Positions 1 through 7,914 of a DNA stretch of 64,000 bases are shown here, piece by piece. The notes beneath the pieces were generated by a model. It searched no databases, was not told the DNA's origin, and was given only the letters and a program-made list of their open reading frames with translations. The position numbers and the translations under genes were made by a program. The stretch is from Tenacibaculum adriaticum (GTDB lineage Bacteria > Bacteroidota > Bacteroidia > Flavobacteriales > Flavobacteriaceae): assembly GCF_008124875.1 (NCBI RefSeq), contig NZ_VNIA01000001.1:822721-886720 (forward strand), written 5' to 3'. Every line of letters starts with the position of its first letter. Position 1 is the first letter of the stretch.

Positions 1-201
1 AGTCAATATTTCTTGCAACAAAAAATGGAATTAGCAAAATCACTGTTGTTACAAAACAAAAATCCAAGCGAAGTTTTTTACAAAGTTGGTTACCAAAATC
101 ATTCAAGTTTTACCCAATCGTTCAAGCAAGTTTACGGTATTACACCTAAACAGTTTCAACAACAAAATTTGGATCCTTCACAACAGTTTTTGAACGATTA
201 G
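1..201 (+). CDS. AraC-family transcriptional regulator, C-terminal part
   Basis: The frame is open from base 1 with no start codon needed, so this is the 3' end of a gene that begins outside the window. The 66 visible residues are the second helix-turn-helix of an AraC/XylS DNA-binding domain: a run like AKSLLLQNKNPSEVFYKVGY, then FTQSFKQVYGITPKQF, matching the family signature of a GF/GY turn followed by FxxxFKxxxGxTPxxF. The ligand domain is not visible, so the regulated genes are unknown. The DinB-family gene follows 58 bases later behind its own promoter-like sequence. Confidence 0.85.
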   Translation, partial: SQYFLQQKMELAKSLLLQNKNPSEVFYKVGYQNHSSFTQSFKQVYGITPKQFQQQNLDPSQQFLND

Positions 202-227
202 CCACAATAACACGTAGTGTTTCTTTT

Positions 228-235
228 TAACTTTG
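228..235 (+). promoter_or_regulatory. Bacteroidota -7 promoter element
   Basis: TAACTTTG is an exact match to the Bacteroidota -7 consensus TAnnTTTG and sits 24 bases before the ATG of the DinB-family gene. I see no clear TTTG -33 box at the usual spacing, so strength is uncertain. Confidence 0.5.
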
Positions 236-259
236 CGTTGAATTTAAAACGTAAAGAAA

Positions 260-769
260 ATGACAAAAAAGTATTTCACAGAACAGGCCAAATACAATAA
301 CTGGGCAGATAGTTTTGCTATTGAATGGTTGACACAAATCAATGACGAACAATGGGAACAACTCATTATAAGTAGTTTTAGTAGTGTTCGTAAAACTGCT
401 ATTCATCTCACAAGTGCTAAAAGAATTTGGATTGACTTTTGGACAAAAGTTCCTAATCCTGTTTACTTGTCGGCCGAATTTAACGGAACAAAAAACGATT
501 TAATTGAAATTTGGAAAAAGACATCAATCAACTTGCTAAATTTTATTGAAAGTTATCCTGAAGAAGACTATCTAAAACCAGTTGACTTTGTTTATCCCAA
601 TGGGAAAAAAGACCAAATGATTTTTTGGCAAACATTTCCACACTTCGTCAATCACGCTACTTATCACCGAGGACAATTAGTAACGTTGTTGCGGCAAGTA
701 GGTTTTACTGATTTTTCTAACACAGATTTGGCGACTTACTTTATCAAAAAACAAAATACAATAGCATAA
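260..769 (+). CDS. DinB-family (damage-inducible-like) metal-binding protein
   Basis: This 169-residue protein has the length and pattern of the DinB/YfiT four-helix-bundle superfamily. The three usual metal-ligand histidines can be placed at His49 (AIHL), His132 and His136 (NHATYHRGQL), the last pair lying in the family's best conserved motif, H-x3-HRGQ, followed by LLRQVG. Members are cytosolic; many are thiol-dependent transferases (bacillithiol or mycothiol S-transferase type), but most in Bacteroidota are uncharacterised, so no substrate is assigned. It appears monocistronic, with a TAnnTTTG promoter just upstream. Confidence 0.85.
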   Translation: MTKKYFTEQAKYNNWADSFAIEWLTQINDEQWEQLIISSFSSVRKTAIHLTSAKRIWIDFWTKVPNPVYLSAEFNGTKNDLIEIWKKTSINLLNFIESYPEEDYLKPVDFVYPNGKKDQMIFWQTFPHFVNHATYHRGQLVTLLRQVGFTDFSNTDLATYFIKKQNTIA

Positions 770-841
770 CAGCAATAAGAAATCACAGCCAATAACAGCG
801 TATCAATTTACAAAACCACATACAATTCAAACATTCGTAAT

Positions 842-874
842 TTTGGTTACAACCTAACTCTATTTGGCAACAAA
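842..874 (+). promoter_or_regulatory. Direct-repeat candidate operator upstream of an SDR gene
   Basis: Two copies of TTTGGnnACAA (TTTGGTTACAAC at 842 and TTTGGCAACAAA at 863) are spaced 21 bases apart, two helical turns, on the same face of the DNA. This is the usual layout of an AraC-family binding site. A TTTG at 897-900 could be the end of the -7 element of the promoter for the gene at 926. Which regulator binds is not shown by the sequence; the AraC genes at the left edge or at 1745 are the near candidates. Confidence 0.35.
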
Positions 875-925
875 TATTTTTTTACTTCTGCGGACTTTTG
901 TATCGTACATTTTAAACAACAAATT

Positions 926-1732
926 ATGCAAAAGACAATATTCATAACAGGAGCTTCTTCAGGTTTAGGAAAAGCAACTGCAAAATTCTTTCAGTCAAAA
1001 GGCTGGAATGTAATAGCAACTATGCGAAACCCTGAAAAAGAAACAGAACTCACAAAATTGGAAAACGTAACACTATTGTCGTTAGATGTTACCAATTTAG
1101 AACAAATCAAAGAAGTTGCAGCAAAATCGAATGAACTAAAAAATATAGACGTAGTATTTAATAATGCTGGCTATGGTTTGATGGGTGCATTGGAAGCAGT
1201 AAGCGATGAACAAATTGTTCAGCAAATCGACACCAATCTTTTGGGAGTAATACGTGTTACAAAAGCATTTACACCCTATTTCAGACAAAAGAAAAATGGT
1301 TTGTTTATCACCACAACCTCAATTGGAGGAAGTTTAGGATTTCCGTTACATTCTATTTATCAGGCTACCAAATTTGGATTAGAAGGATGGTCAGAAAGTA
1401 TGTCATTTGAATTAAGTCAACACAATATCAGTATAAAAACGATTGCTGCAGGAGCCATCGTAACAGATTTTACAGGTAGGTCGTTAGTTAAAAGTTCACA
1501 CGTTGCCTATCAAGAGTTGGAAGAGAAGTTATTCGGCAATGTTGATGATATGATGAGTGCTGCTTCTACACCTGAACAAATTGCCAATATAGTATATGAA
1601 GCTGCAACAGACAACAAAGACCAAATAAAATATCTTGCTGGAGCTGATGCAGAAAATATGTTTCAAACTCGTATTAAAATTGGAAGCGAGGAATTCAGAA
1701 AAATGATAAGAAAACAATTTGTAGGACATTAA
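926..1732 (+). CDS. Short-chain dehydrogenase/reductase (SDR)
   Basis: A 268-residue classical SDR, an NAD(P)-dependent cytosolic oxidoreductase. It begins with the cofactor glycine motif TGASSGLG right after the start, carries NNAGYG about a third of the way in, and has the catalytic Ser and YxxxK in TTTSIGG...YQATK. The length is typical. Substrate cannot be told from sequence. The AraC regulator at 1745 follows after 12 bases on the same strand, so the two are probably co-transcribed, and the regulator may act on this promoter through the repeats at 842. Confidence 0.9.
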   Translation: MQKTIFITGASSGLGKATAKFFQSKGWNVIATMRNPEKETELTKLENVTLLSLDVTNLEQIKEVAAKSNELKNIDVVFNNAGYGLMGALEAVSDEQIVQQIDTNLLGVIRVTKAFTPYFRQKKNGLFITTTSIGGSLGFPLHSIYQATKFGLEGWSESMSFELSQHNISIKTIAAGAIVTDFTGRSLVKSSHVAYQELEEKLFGNVDDMMSAASTPEQIANIVYEAATDNKDQIKYLAGADAENMFQTRIKIGSEEFRKMIRKQFVGH

Positions 1733-1744
1733 TTGTAAATTTGT

Positions 1745-2659
1745 ATGGTGAAGCAAATAAATTCCTTGTCCGATTTTCATAAGTTGTTATCGCTACCAAA
1801 GCCTTTGCATCCTTTGGTAAGTGTAGTGCTTGTTCCTGAATTGCATCTTGCAGATGTTGAGATATGGAAACGGTTTTCTACTGACTTTTATACTATTTCA
1901 TTGAAAAACAACATTCAATCCAAAGTAAAATATGGGCAACAATATTATGACTTTGACACAGGAACAATGACATTTATTGCACCGAAGCAAGTTCAGACCA
2001 TTGAAAGAGACGAAACAAATACATACAATGAAACAATCGGAACAGGTTATGTATTAATGTTTCATTTCGATTTTTTGAAAAAACACCCTTTGGCAACCAC
2101 TATCAAAAACTACGTTTTTTTTGCTTACACTGTAAATGAAGCGCTACACCTTTCGGAACGAGAAGAGAAAGACATTGTAGAAATTTTTCAGAAAATACAA
2201 ACCGAATACCAACATATTGACAGGCACACGCAGGATATTATTCTTTCACAGATTGATTTACTACTCAATTACAGCAACCGTTTCTATGAGCGACAATTCA
2301 TTACCAGAAAAGCGGTAAACAACGATTTGCTTTCCAAAATGGAACAACTGCTGAATGCCTATTTTGAAAAAGAACAAACGATAGATAAAGGACTACCAAC
2401 CGTTAGGTATTTGGCAGAACAATTAAATGTTTCACCACGTTATTTAAGTGATATGCTTCATTCGCTCACAGGACAAAGCACGCAACAGCACATCCACGAA
2501 AAACTAATTGAAAAAGCCAAAGAAAAATTATCTACTACAAATTTATCTGTTAGTGAAATTGCTTATCAATTGGGTTTTGAACAGTCACAATCCTTTAGCA
2601 GGCTGTTTAAGAGTAAAAGCGGTATGAGTCCTTTGAAATTTCGGATGAGATTTAACTGA
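1745..2659 (+). CDS. AraC-family transcriptional regulator
   Basis: A 304-residue regulator: an N-terminal ligand-type domain of about 190 residues, then two AraC helix-turn-helices in the last 100 (LAEQLNVSPRYLSDMLHSLTGQS; VSEIAYQLGFEQSQSFSRLFKSKSGMSPLKFR, seen in pieces). It is a close paralog of the regulators at 4629 and 14089, which share an opening of the form 'sLPKPxHPLISvv', a KYGQxxYDF motif and the ending SxLKFR/SPxEFR. Each of this group lies next to or near a small redox enzyme, suggesting repeated regulator-target duplication. Ligand unknown. Confidence 0.93.
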   Translation: MVKQINSLSDFHKLLSLPKPLHPLVSVVLVPELHLADVEIWKRFSTDFYTISLKNNIQSKVKYGQQYYDFDTGTMTFIAPKQVQTIERDETNTYNETIGTGYVLMFHFDFLKKHPLATTIKNYVFFAYTVNEALHLSEREEKDIVEIFQKIQTEYQHIDRHTQDIILSQIDLLLNYSNRFYERQFITRKAVNNDLLSKMEQLLNAYFEKEQTIDKGLPTVRYLAEQLNVSPRYLSDMLHSLTGQSTQQHIHEKLIEKAKEKLSTTNLSVSEIAYQLGFEQSQSFSRLFKSKSGMSPLKFRMRFN

Positions 2660-2758
2660 ATTAGCCTCATTTTCACTACAACAATCCGAGAATCGGCTTA
2701 CTGTCAGTTAAATCAATTTATGATCTTTGTCTTATAATTTCAAACAAAATTAAAGGCA

Positions 2759-3784
2759 ATGAAAAAGATAATTCTACTTTCAACAATTACATCTTTATTT
2801 TTATTAAGCTGTTCACACAAAATAAATATTGTGAGCGAAAAGCAAATTTCGTTACATAGTAAGCAGATGCAGGACTCACTTAGAAGTTTTAAATACTATC
2901 GATTCCCGTTAATTGGTTTAAACGACAAATTAAAGTTAAAAATCCGTACCCAATGGGATACCTACGAAAAATGGATGGTTAAAGATATGCATACACGATT
3001 TGATTTTACTACGAAAGATACAACCATTGCAGGTGTTAAAGTTGTCATTGTTCAGCCAAAAACAATAAGTCAAGAGAATAATGATGTCATAGGCTTTCAC
3101 ATACATGGAGGTGGTTTTATGATGAGTACCCCTTTGGAAAGAGCTGGTTTACTACTGGCTAATGAATATAAATACAAAATATATTCAGTGGATTATACAT
3201 TATCTCCTGAAGTGAAATATCCTGTAGCAATTAATGAATGCCTAAGTGTTTATAAAGAACTATCTGATAAGTTTTCAAATAAAAAAATCATTAGTTCAGC
3301 CATTTCTGCTGGCGGACAAATATTGCAAGTCACATTATTGAAAGCGCAGAGTCAAAATCTTAAAATGCCCGTAGTAAATGTATTATTTTCTCCACTGTTG
3401 AACTTAACTTTTGAAGGAGATTCCTATTATAATAATGATGGAAGAGATGTGTCGGCTAATAAAAACAGTGGTGACAAAATATTTAAAGATCTCTATTTGG
3501 ATAAAAATGCAAATCTAAAAGACCCATTGATTTCACCTGTTTTTGCCGAATATAAAGGAAATTTTCCAGCTACTGTATTTGTTTCAGGCACACGTGACTT
3601 ACTGCTGAGTTGTTCGTTAAAAGGCTTTTGGAAAATGAAAGAAGGCGGTATAAAAACTGAGATGCTTATTACTGAAGGGGGTTGGCATGCAAGCCAATAT
3701 TATCCTCAAATACCTGAAGCAATTACTTCCCGAGCAGCAATATATCAGTTTTTAGACAATCAATTGGTCAGAGTAATTAAATAA
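2759..3784 (+). CDS. Lipoprotein alpha/beta hydrolase, hormone-sensitive-lipase-like
   Basis: A 341-residue esterase-like protein. The N-terminus has a lipoprotein signal with the lipobox LLSC (Cys18), so it should be anchored in a membrane outside the cytoplasm. The oxyanion motif is HIHGGGF. The probable nucleophile is the Ser in ISAGG, where the family more often has GDSAGG. An Asp in GTRDLLL and a His in GGWHAS complete a plausible catalytic triad. This points to hydrolysis of a small ester, lactone or acyl compound. It is 10 bases upstream of the SDR at 3795 and probably in one operon with it and the AraC gene at 4629. Confidence 0.85.
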   Translation: MKKIILLSTITSLFLLSCSHKINIVSEKQISLHSKQMQDSLRSFKYYRFPLIGLNDKLKLKIRTQWDTYEKWMVKDMHTRFDFTTKDTTIAGVKVVIVQPKTISQENNDVIGFHIHGGGFMMSTPLERAGLLLANEYKYKIYSVDYTLSPEVKYPVAINECLSVYKELSDKFSNKKIISSAISAGGQILQVTLLKAQSQNLKMPVVNVLFSPLLNLTFEGDSYYNNDGRDVSANKNSGDKIFKDLYLDKNANLKDPLISPVFAEYKGNFPATVFVSGTRDLLLSCSLKGFWKMKEGGIKTEMLITEGGWHASQYYPQIPEAITSRAAIYQFLDNQLVRVIK

Positions 3785-3794
3785 TCCAAAAAAA

Positions 3795-4619
3795 ATGGAC
3801 AAGAAAAAAGTAATCCTTATAACAGGTGCATCGGCAGGTATGGGCAAAGATTTTGTACAAACTTTATTGGCAGATAGACACACGGTTTACGGTGCTGCAA
3901 GGCGGTTGGACAAGATGGGAGATATCAAAAATCAAGGTGCTAAAATATTGGGTATGGATGTAGCCGATGACGCTTCAATGGTATCTGGTATTGAAACTAT
4001 AATAAAAAATGAAGGCAGAATAGATGTGCTTATAAACAATGCTGGCTTTGGTTTAAGCGGTGCTATAGAAGATGTAAGTATAGCTGAAGCCAAATATCAA
4101 ATGGAAGTAAATCTTTTTGGTATTGGGCGACTGATACAATTGATATTGCCTCAAATGCGGAAGCAACATTCAGGCAAAATAATCAACATCACATCACTAG
4201 GCGGTAAAATAGCTATGCCTATGGGTGGGTGGTACCATGCAAGCAAATTTGCTTTGGAAGGCTTGAGTGATAGTTTACGATACGAAGTAAAACCATTTGG
4301 AATAGATGTAGTGGTGATACAACCAGGAGCTGTAAAATCAGAATGGGGAGACATTGCTTTTGATAATGTAAAGCGAATTTCGGGCAATGGGGCTTACCAA
4401 GGTTTGACTGATAGTTACATCGAAGCATTTAAAACATCTGAAAAAAACGCAGTGAATACCAACGTGATAGCGAAGTTAGTAAAAAAAGCTGTAGATACTA
4501 AAAAACCTAAAGCTAGATACAATGGTGGCTACTTGTCTAACACTATGTTATTTTTACGTAAATTGCTTCCTGATAGTGTGTTTGATTTGCTGATTACGGG
4601 GATGTTCAAAATCAGTTAA
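3795..4619 (+). CDS. Short-chain dehydrogenase/reductase (SDR)
   Basis: A 274-residue classical SDR with the cofactor motif TGASAGMG at the N-terminus, NNAGFG, a catalytic Ser in ITSLGG and the pair YHASK. It resembles oxidoreductases acting on ketones, sterol-like or fatty substrates, but the substrate is not identifiable. Spacing is 10 bases from the hydrolase upstream and 9 bases to the AraC regulator downstream, so hydrolase-SDR-AraC reads as one operon. It is a different SDR from those at 926 and 6589, not a recent copy. Confidence 0.9.
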   Translation: MDKKKVILITGASAGMGKDFVQTLLADRHTVYGAARRLDKMGDIKNQGAKILGMDVADDASMVSGIETIIKNEGRIDVLINNAGFGLSGAIEDVSIAEAKYQMEVNLFGIGRLIQLILPQMRKQHSGKIINITSLGGKIAMPMGGWYHASKFALEGLSDSLRYEVKPFGIDVVVIQPGAVKSEWGDIAFDNVKRISGNGAYQGLTDSYIEAFKTSEKNAVNTNVIAKLVKKAVDTKKPKARYNGGYLSNTMLFLRKLLPDSVFDLLITGMFKIS

Positions 4620-4628
4620 AAAATAAAA

Positions 4629-5546
4629 ATGAACAAGAAAAAAGCAACATATATTTCTATTAATACCATATCGCAGTTGCATCAGGTATTAGGTTTGCCC
4701 AAGTGCCAGCACCCTTTGATCAGTTTGATAAAACTGGATACTTGTCCACCTATTTTGGAAGCCAGCATACATTACTCGTCTAATTTGTATAGCATTAGTT
4801 TGAAGAAAAATGTAAGGGGGAAACTAAAATATGGGCAAAAACAATACGACTTTAACGAAGGACTTTTAACTTTTATAGCACCCAAACAAGTGGTGGTTTC
4901 TGAAAGTACTAATGGCATAGAAGCAAGTGGATGGTGGCTACTTTTTCACCCTGATTTTATTAGAAATTACCCTTTGGGTAAAACTATAAAAGACTATGGC
5001 TACTTTTCTTATGCCGTAAATGAAGCCCTTTTTCTTTCAGACAAAGAAGAAAAAACACTAGAAGACATCCTGAACAATATAGAACAAGAATACTATACAA
5101 ATATTGACCAATTTAGCCAAGATGTAATGGTTTCACATTTGGATGTGTTGCTCAACTATTCCAATCGCTTTTACAATCGGCAATTTCTTACTCGTAAATC
5201 TGCCAGTTCCGATGTTTTGGTAAACTTAGAAAATCTTTTGACCGATTATTTTAATTCAGAAAAAATACAAGAGCAAGGCTTGCCTTCTGTACATTATTTC
5301 GCAGAAAAGCTAAATGTTTCTGCAAATTATTTAAGCGATATGTTACGAAATCTTACTGGTCAAAGTACGCAACAGCATATTCATAACAAACTCATCGAAA
5401 AAGCAAAGGAAAAGCTATCTATCACAAATTTATCAGTTAGTGAAATCGCTTATCAGTTAGGTTTTGAACATTCTCAGTCGTTCAGCAAATTGTTTAAAAG
5501 AAAAACCACTCAAAGCCCTTTGGAATTTCGGGCAAGTTTTAACTGA
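4629..5546 (+). CDS. AraC-family transcriptional regulator
   Basis: A 305-residue AraC regulator and close paralog of the one at 1745. The opening, the KYGQKQYDF motif, the LLNYSNRFYNRQFLTRK stretch and the C-terminal double helix-turn-helix ending in SPLEFRASFN all line up. Some of the C-terminal coding bases (around 5395-5470) are nearly identical to the matching part of the gene at 1745, consistent with duplication or gene conversion. It is the third gene of a hydrolase-SDR-AraC operon and may control it. Confidence 0.93.
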   Translation: MNKKKATYISINTISQLHQVLGLPKCQHPLISLIKLDTCPPILEASIHYSSNLYSISLKKNVRGKLKYGQKQYDFNEGLLTFIAPKQVVVSESTNGIEASGWWLLFHPDFIRNYPLGKTIKDYGYFSYAVNEALFLSDKEEKTLEDILNNIEQEYYTNIDQFSQDVMVSHLDVLLNYSNRFYNRQFLTRKSASSDVLVNLENLLTDYFNSEKIQEQGLPSVHYFAEKLNVSANYLSDMLRNLTGQSTQQHIHNKLIEKAKEKLSITNLSVSEIAYQLGFEHSQSFSKLFKRKTTQSPLEFRASFN

Positions 5547-5579
5547 ATTAAATTTAAATCTCTTACTATTTGTTTTTCA

Positions 5580-5587
5580 TAACTTTG
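5580..5587 (+). promoter_or_regulatory. -7 promoter element almost touching a start codon
   Basis: TAACTTTG is an exact TAnnTTTG match ending four bases before the ATG at 5592. If it is used, transcription would begin at or within a few bases of the start codon, giving a leaderless or nearly leaderless mRNA. No -33 TTTG is visible at the expected distance. Confidence 0.45.
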
Positions 5588-5591
5588 TTTT

Positions 5592-6491
5592 ATGAATAAA
5601 GAGCAGACATTAGAAGATTTATATGAGTACAGGTACAATTGGATTCCCGATAACCTAAAAGAAGGTATTGGGCATTTTAACGTCTTTCAGCTTGATGATT
5701 TTATAGGGAAAAATCCAAAACCCCTATCATTTAACCGAAGAATTTATTTTAAAATAACCTTAATATTTGGTAAAAGCCGATTGCATTATGCAGACAAAGT
5801 TATTGATATTAAAAAACAAGCACTGGTTTTTTCAAATCCACAAATTCCATATAGTTGGGAGTCGATAGACGATAAACAATCAGGTTTCTTCTGTGTATTT
5901 ACAGAAAGTTTTTTTAAACAATTTGGGAAGCTAACAGATTATCCAATATTTCAACCAAATGGAAATCGTGTATTTGAATTAACGGATGACCAAGCAGATA
6001 TTTTTAAACATATTTTTCGAGAAATGTTCAATGAAATCAACTCTAACTATCCCTATAAATATGATGTTTTACGCAATTTGGCGTTTGAAGCCATTCATAA
6101 GGCGATGAAAAGTCAACCATTACAATTGCCGGAAACTTCTGTTTCTAATGGTTCTGAAAGAATATCTTCCTTATTTATGGAGTTGCTAGAAAGACAATTT
6201 CCCATTGAAAATACCAATCAACGTATAGTGCTGCGTTTTGCTTCCGAATACGCCAATCGATTGAATATTCACGTCAATCATCTAAATAGAGCTCTCAAAG
6301 ACAATGTGAAGTTGAGTACAAAAGAAATCATCGCAAATCGAATCACACAAGAAGCCAAACTACTCTTGAAGTATACCACCTGGAATATTTCTCAAATTGG
6401 GTATTGTCTCGGATTCGAAGATGTTTCAAATTTTTCTCTTTTCTTTAAAAAGAATACAGAATTATCTCCTTCACAATTCAGAAAAAAATAA
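5592..6491 (+). CDS. AraC-family transcriptional regulator, second subfamily
   Basis: A 299-residue AraC regulator that does not belong to the 1745/4629/14089 group. Its N-terminal domain has a cupin-like feel (RIYFKITLIFGKSRLHYADK...FSNPQIPYSWES), as in many Bacteroidota AraC proteins that sense small metabolites. The C-terminus holds two helix-turn-helices (YANRLNIHVNHLNRALKD; WNISQIGYCLGFEDVSNFSLFFKKNTELSPSQFR, in parts). It stands upstream of the SDR at 6589, its likely target, with about 100 bases between them. Confidence 0.92.
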   Translation: MNKEQTLEDLYEYRYNWIPDNLKEGIGHFNVFQLDDFIGKNPKPLSFNRRIYFKITLIFGKSRLHYADKVIDIKKQALVFSNPQIPYSWESIDDKQSGFFCVFTESFFKQFGKLTDYPIFQPNGNRVFELTDDQADIFKHIFREMFNEINSNYPYKYDVLRNLAFEAIHKAMKSQPLQLPETSVSNGSERISSLFMELLERQFPIENTNQRIVLRFASEYANRLNIHVNHLNRALKDNVKLSTKEIIANRITQEAKLLLKYTTWNISQIGYCLGFEDVSNFSLFFKKNTELSPSQFRKK

Positions 6492-6588
6492 TTGTTTGAT
6501 TTTAATAAAAATCTGGTTGAAGTTCATAAAATAATCTTGCTATAGTATCTCACCTTTGTACTATTCAATAATTAAAAAAAATTATAGT

Positions 6589-7320
6589 ATGCAAAATGGT
6601 AAAACAGCACTTGTAACAGGTGCCAACAAAGGAATTGGGTTTGAAACTGCCAAACAATTAGCATCACTTGGCTACAATGTATATTTAGGAAGCCGAAACA
6701 AAGCAAATGGGTTAAAGGTTATTAAAGAATTAAATAAGCTAGGTTTTACAGATGTTGATATTTTAGAACTTGATGTTACTGACAAAGAATCCATTCAAAG
6801 TGCGAAGGAAGAGCTAAAAACTAAAATTTATCATCTTGATATTTTGATAAATAATGCCGGAATTTCTGGCATCGTTTCTAATCCACCCTCAATCGATTCA
6901 ATGGATAATGTCCGAAATGTACTTGAAACCAATTTTTTTGGAGCTGTTCAAGTAACACAACATTTTCTTGAACTTTTAAAAAAATCAAATGCACCAAGAA
7001 TAGTGAATGTTTCAAGTGAATTAGGCTCATTAACATTGCAAAGTAATCCCGAATGGGAATTTTACCCATATAAAGTATTTGCATACAACACTTCAAAAAC
7101 AGCCTTAAATTCATTTACGGTTATGTTAGCTCACGAATTTAAAGACACTGCCCTCAAAATAAATAGTGTAGCACCAGGATATACAGCTACTGATTTAACT
7201 AACTTTGGCGGAGAAAGAACACCTGATATGGGAGCTAAAGTAATTGTAAAATATGCTACACTTGATGCAAACGGACCAACTGGAAAATTTTTTAACGAAG
7301 ACGGAGAAGTTACTTGGTAA
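6589..7320 (+). CDS. Short-chain dehydrogenase/reductase (SDR)
   Basis: A 243-residue SDR starting at the ATG that opens MQNGKTALVTGANKGIG; a TTG 33 bases earlier is in frame but would add residues that do not fit the family. It has the TGANKGIG cofactor loop, NNAGISG, a catalytic Ser in NVSSELG and YNTSK, and resembles the carbonyl-reductase-like SDRs of Bacteroidota that act on aldehydes or quinones. It follows the AraC gene at 5592. A CACCTTTG about 34 bases before the start is a near match to the -7 promoter element. Confidence 0.9.
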   Translation: MQNGKTALVTGANKGIGFETAKQLASLGYNVYLGSRNKANGLKVIKELNKLGFTDVDILELDVTDKESIQSAKEELKTKIYHLDILINNAGISGIVSNPPSIDSMDNVRNVLETNFFGAVQVTQHFLELLKKSNAPRIVNVSSELGSLTLQSNPEWEFYPYKVFAYNTSKTALNSFTVMLAHEFKDTALKINSVAPGYTATDLTNFGGERTPDMGAKVIVKYATLDANGPTGKFFNEDGEVTW

Positions 7321-7347
7321 CAAGTAGGTATTTTTCATTTTTTTTAA

Positions 7348-7710
7348 TCTAGAGAAAAAAGTCAAAAAGAATGCCCAAGCACACCAACCTGCTCTGTAGA
7401 TTACGCTTTTAAACGCATTGGAGGAAAATATAAAGGTAGAATTTTATGGTATTTGAACGAATATAAAATTTTGCGCTATGGTGAATTAAGTAAAACCTTA
7501 CCAGATATTACAACTAAAATACTCACACAAACATTGCGAGAATTAGAAAAGGATACTTTAATTAACCGAAAAGTATACCAACAAGTACCGCCAAAAGTGG
7601 AATACTCATTAACAGAAGTTGGAATGGAATTGATTCCTTTTATTCAGTATCTTAAAGAATGGAGAGATAAGCAGATTGAAAAAGAAATAGCAAACGTTAC
7701 TAACCGATAA
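7348..7710 (+). CDS. HxlR-family winged-helix regulator without a clear start codon
   Basis: The frame is open from 7348 and encodes a nearly complete HxlR protein of about 120 residues: KECPSTPTC...RIGGKYKGRILWYL, then LTQTLRELEKDTLINR and VEYSLTEVG, the conserved winged-helix core. HxlR proteins are small dimeric cytosolic repressors or activators, often sensing aldehydes, quinones or thiol stress through the N-terminal cysteine. The problem is the start: between the in-frame stop at 7345-7347 and the TTG at 7453 there is no ATG, GTG or TTG. Starting at 7453 would remove the first helices. Either a rare start codon is used or the start was lost by a small indel in the A- or T-rich leader, making it a very recent pseudogene. 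Confidence 0.7.
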   Translation, partial: SREKSQKECPSTPTCSVDYAFKRIGGKYKGRILWYLNEYKILRYGELSKTLPDITTKILTQTLRELEKDTLINRKVYQQVPPKVEYSLTEVGMELIPFIQYLKEWRDKQIEKEIANVTNR

Positions 7711-7817
7711 AATCACTACAGATTTAATTACAGATTTGGTTATATAACTATATGTCATTCTACTGAAATTTGCACCAACAAAAATATGTTGAACAAAAAT
7801 TGTAATAGCAGATAACA

Positions 7818-7887
7818 TTTGAATTTTTCAATATAACACTTTTGGACTTTTAAAGAAAGCGCCGAAAAGTTATTTATATAAAATTTG
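7818..7887 (+). promoter_or_regulatory. Paired direct repeats plus TTTG box, candidate activator site A
   Basis: Half-site 1 (TTTGAATTTTTCAA, from 7818) and half-site 2 (TTTGGACTTTTAAAGAAAG, from 7841) lie 23 bases apart. A TTTG at 7884-7887 follows exactly 43 bases after the start of half-site 2. The same layout with the same distances occurs at 10331-10400. The element precedes the TonB-dependent receptor gene at 7915. There is no TTTG -33 box, which fits an activator-dependent promoter. Confidence 0.5.
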
Positions 7888-7914
7888 CAATGCATATTTA
7901 GAAAATAGATTATT

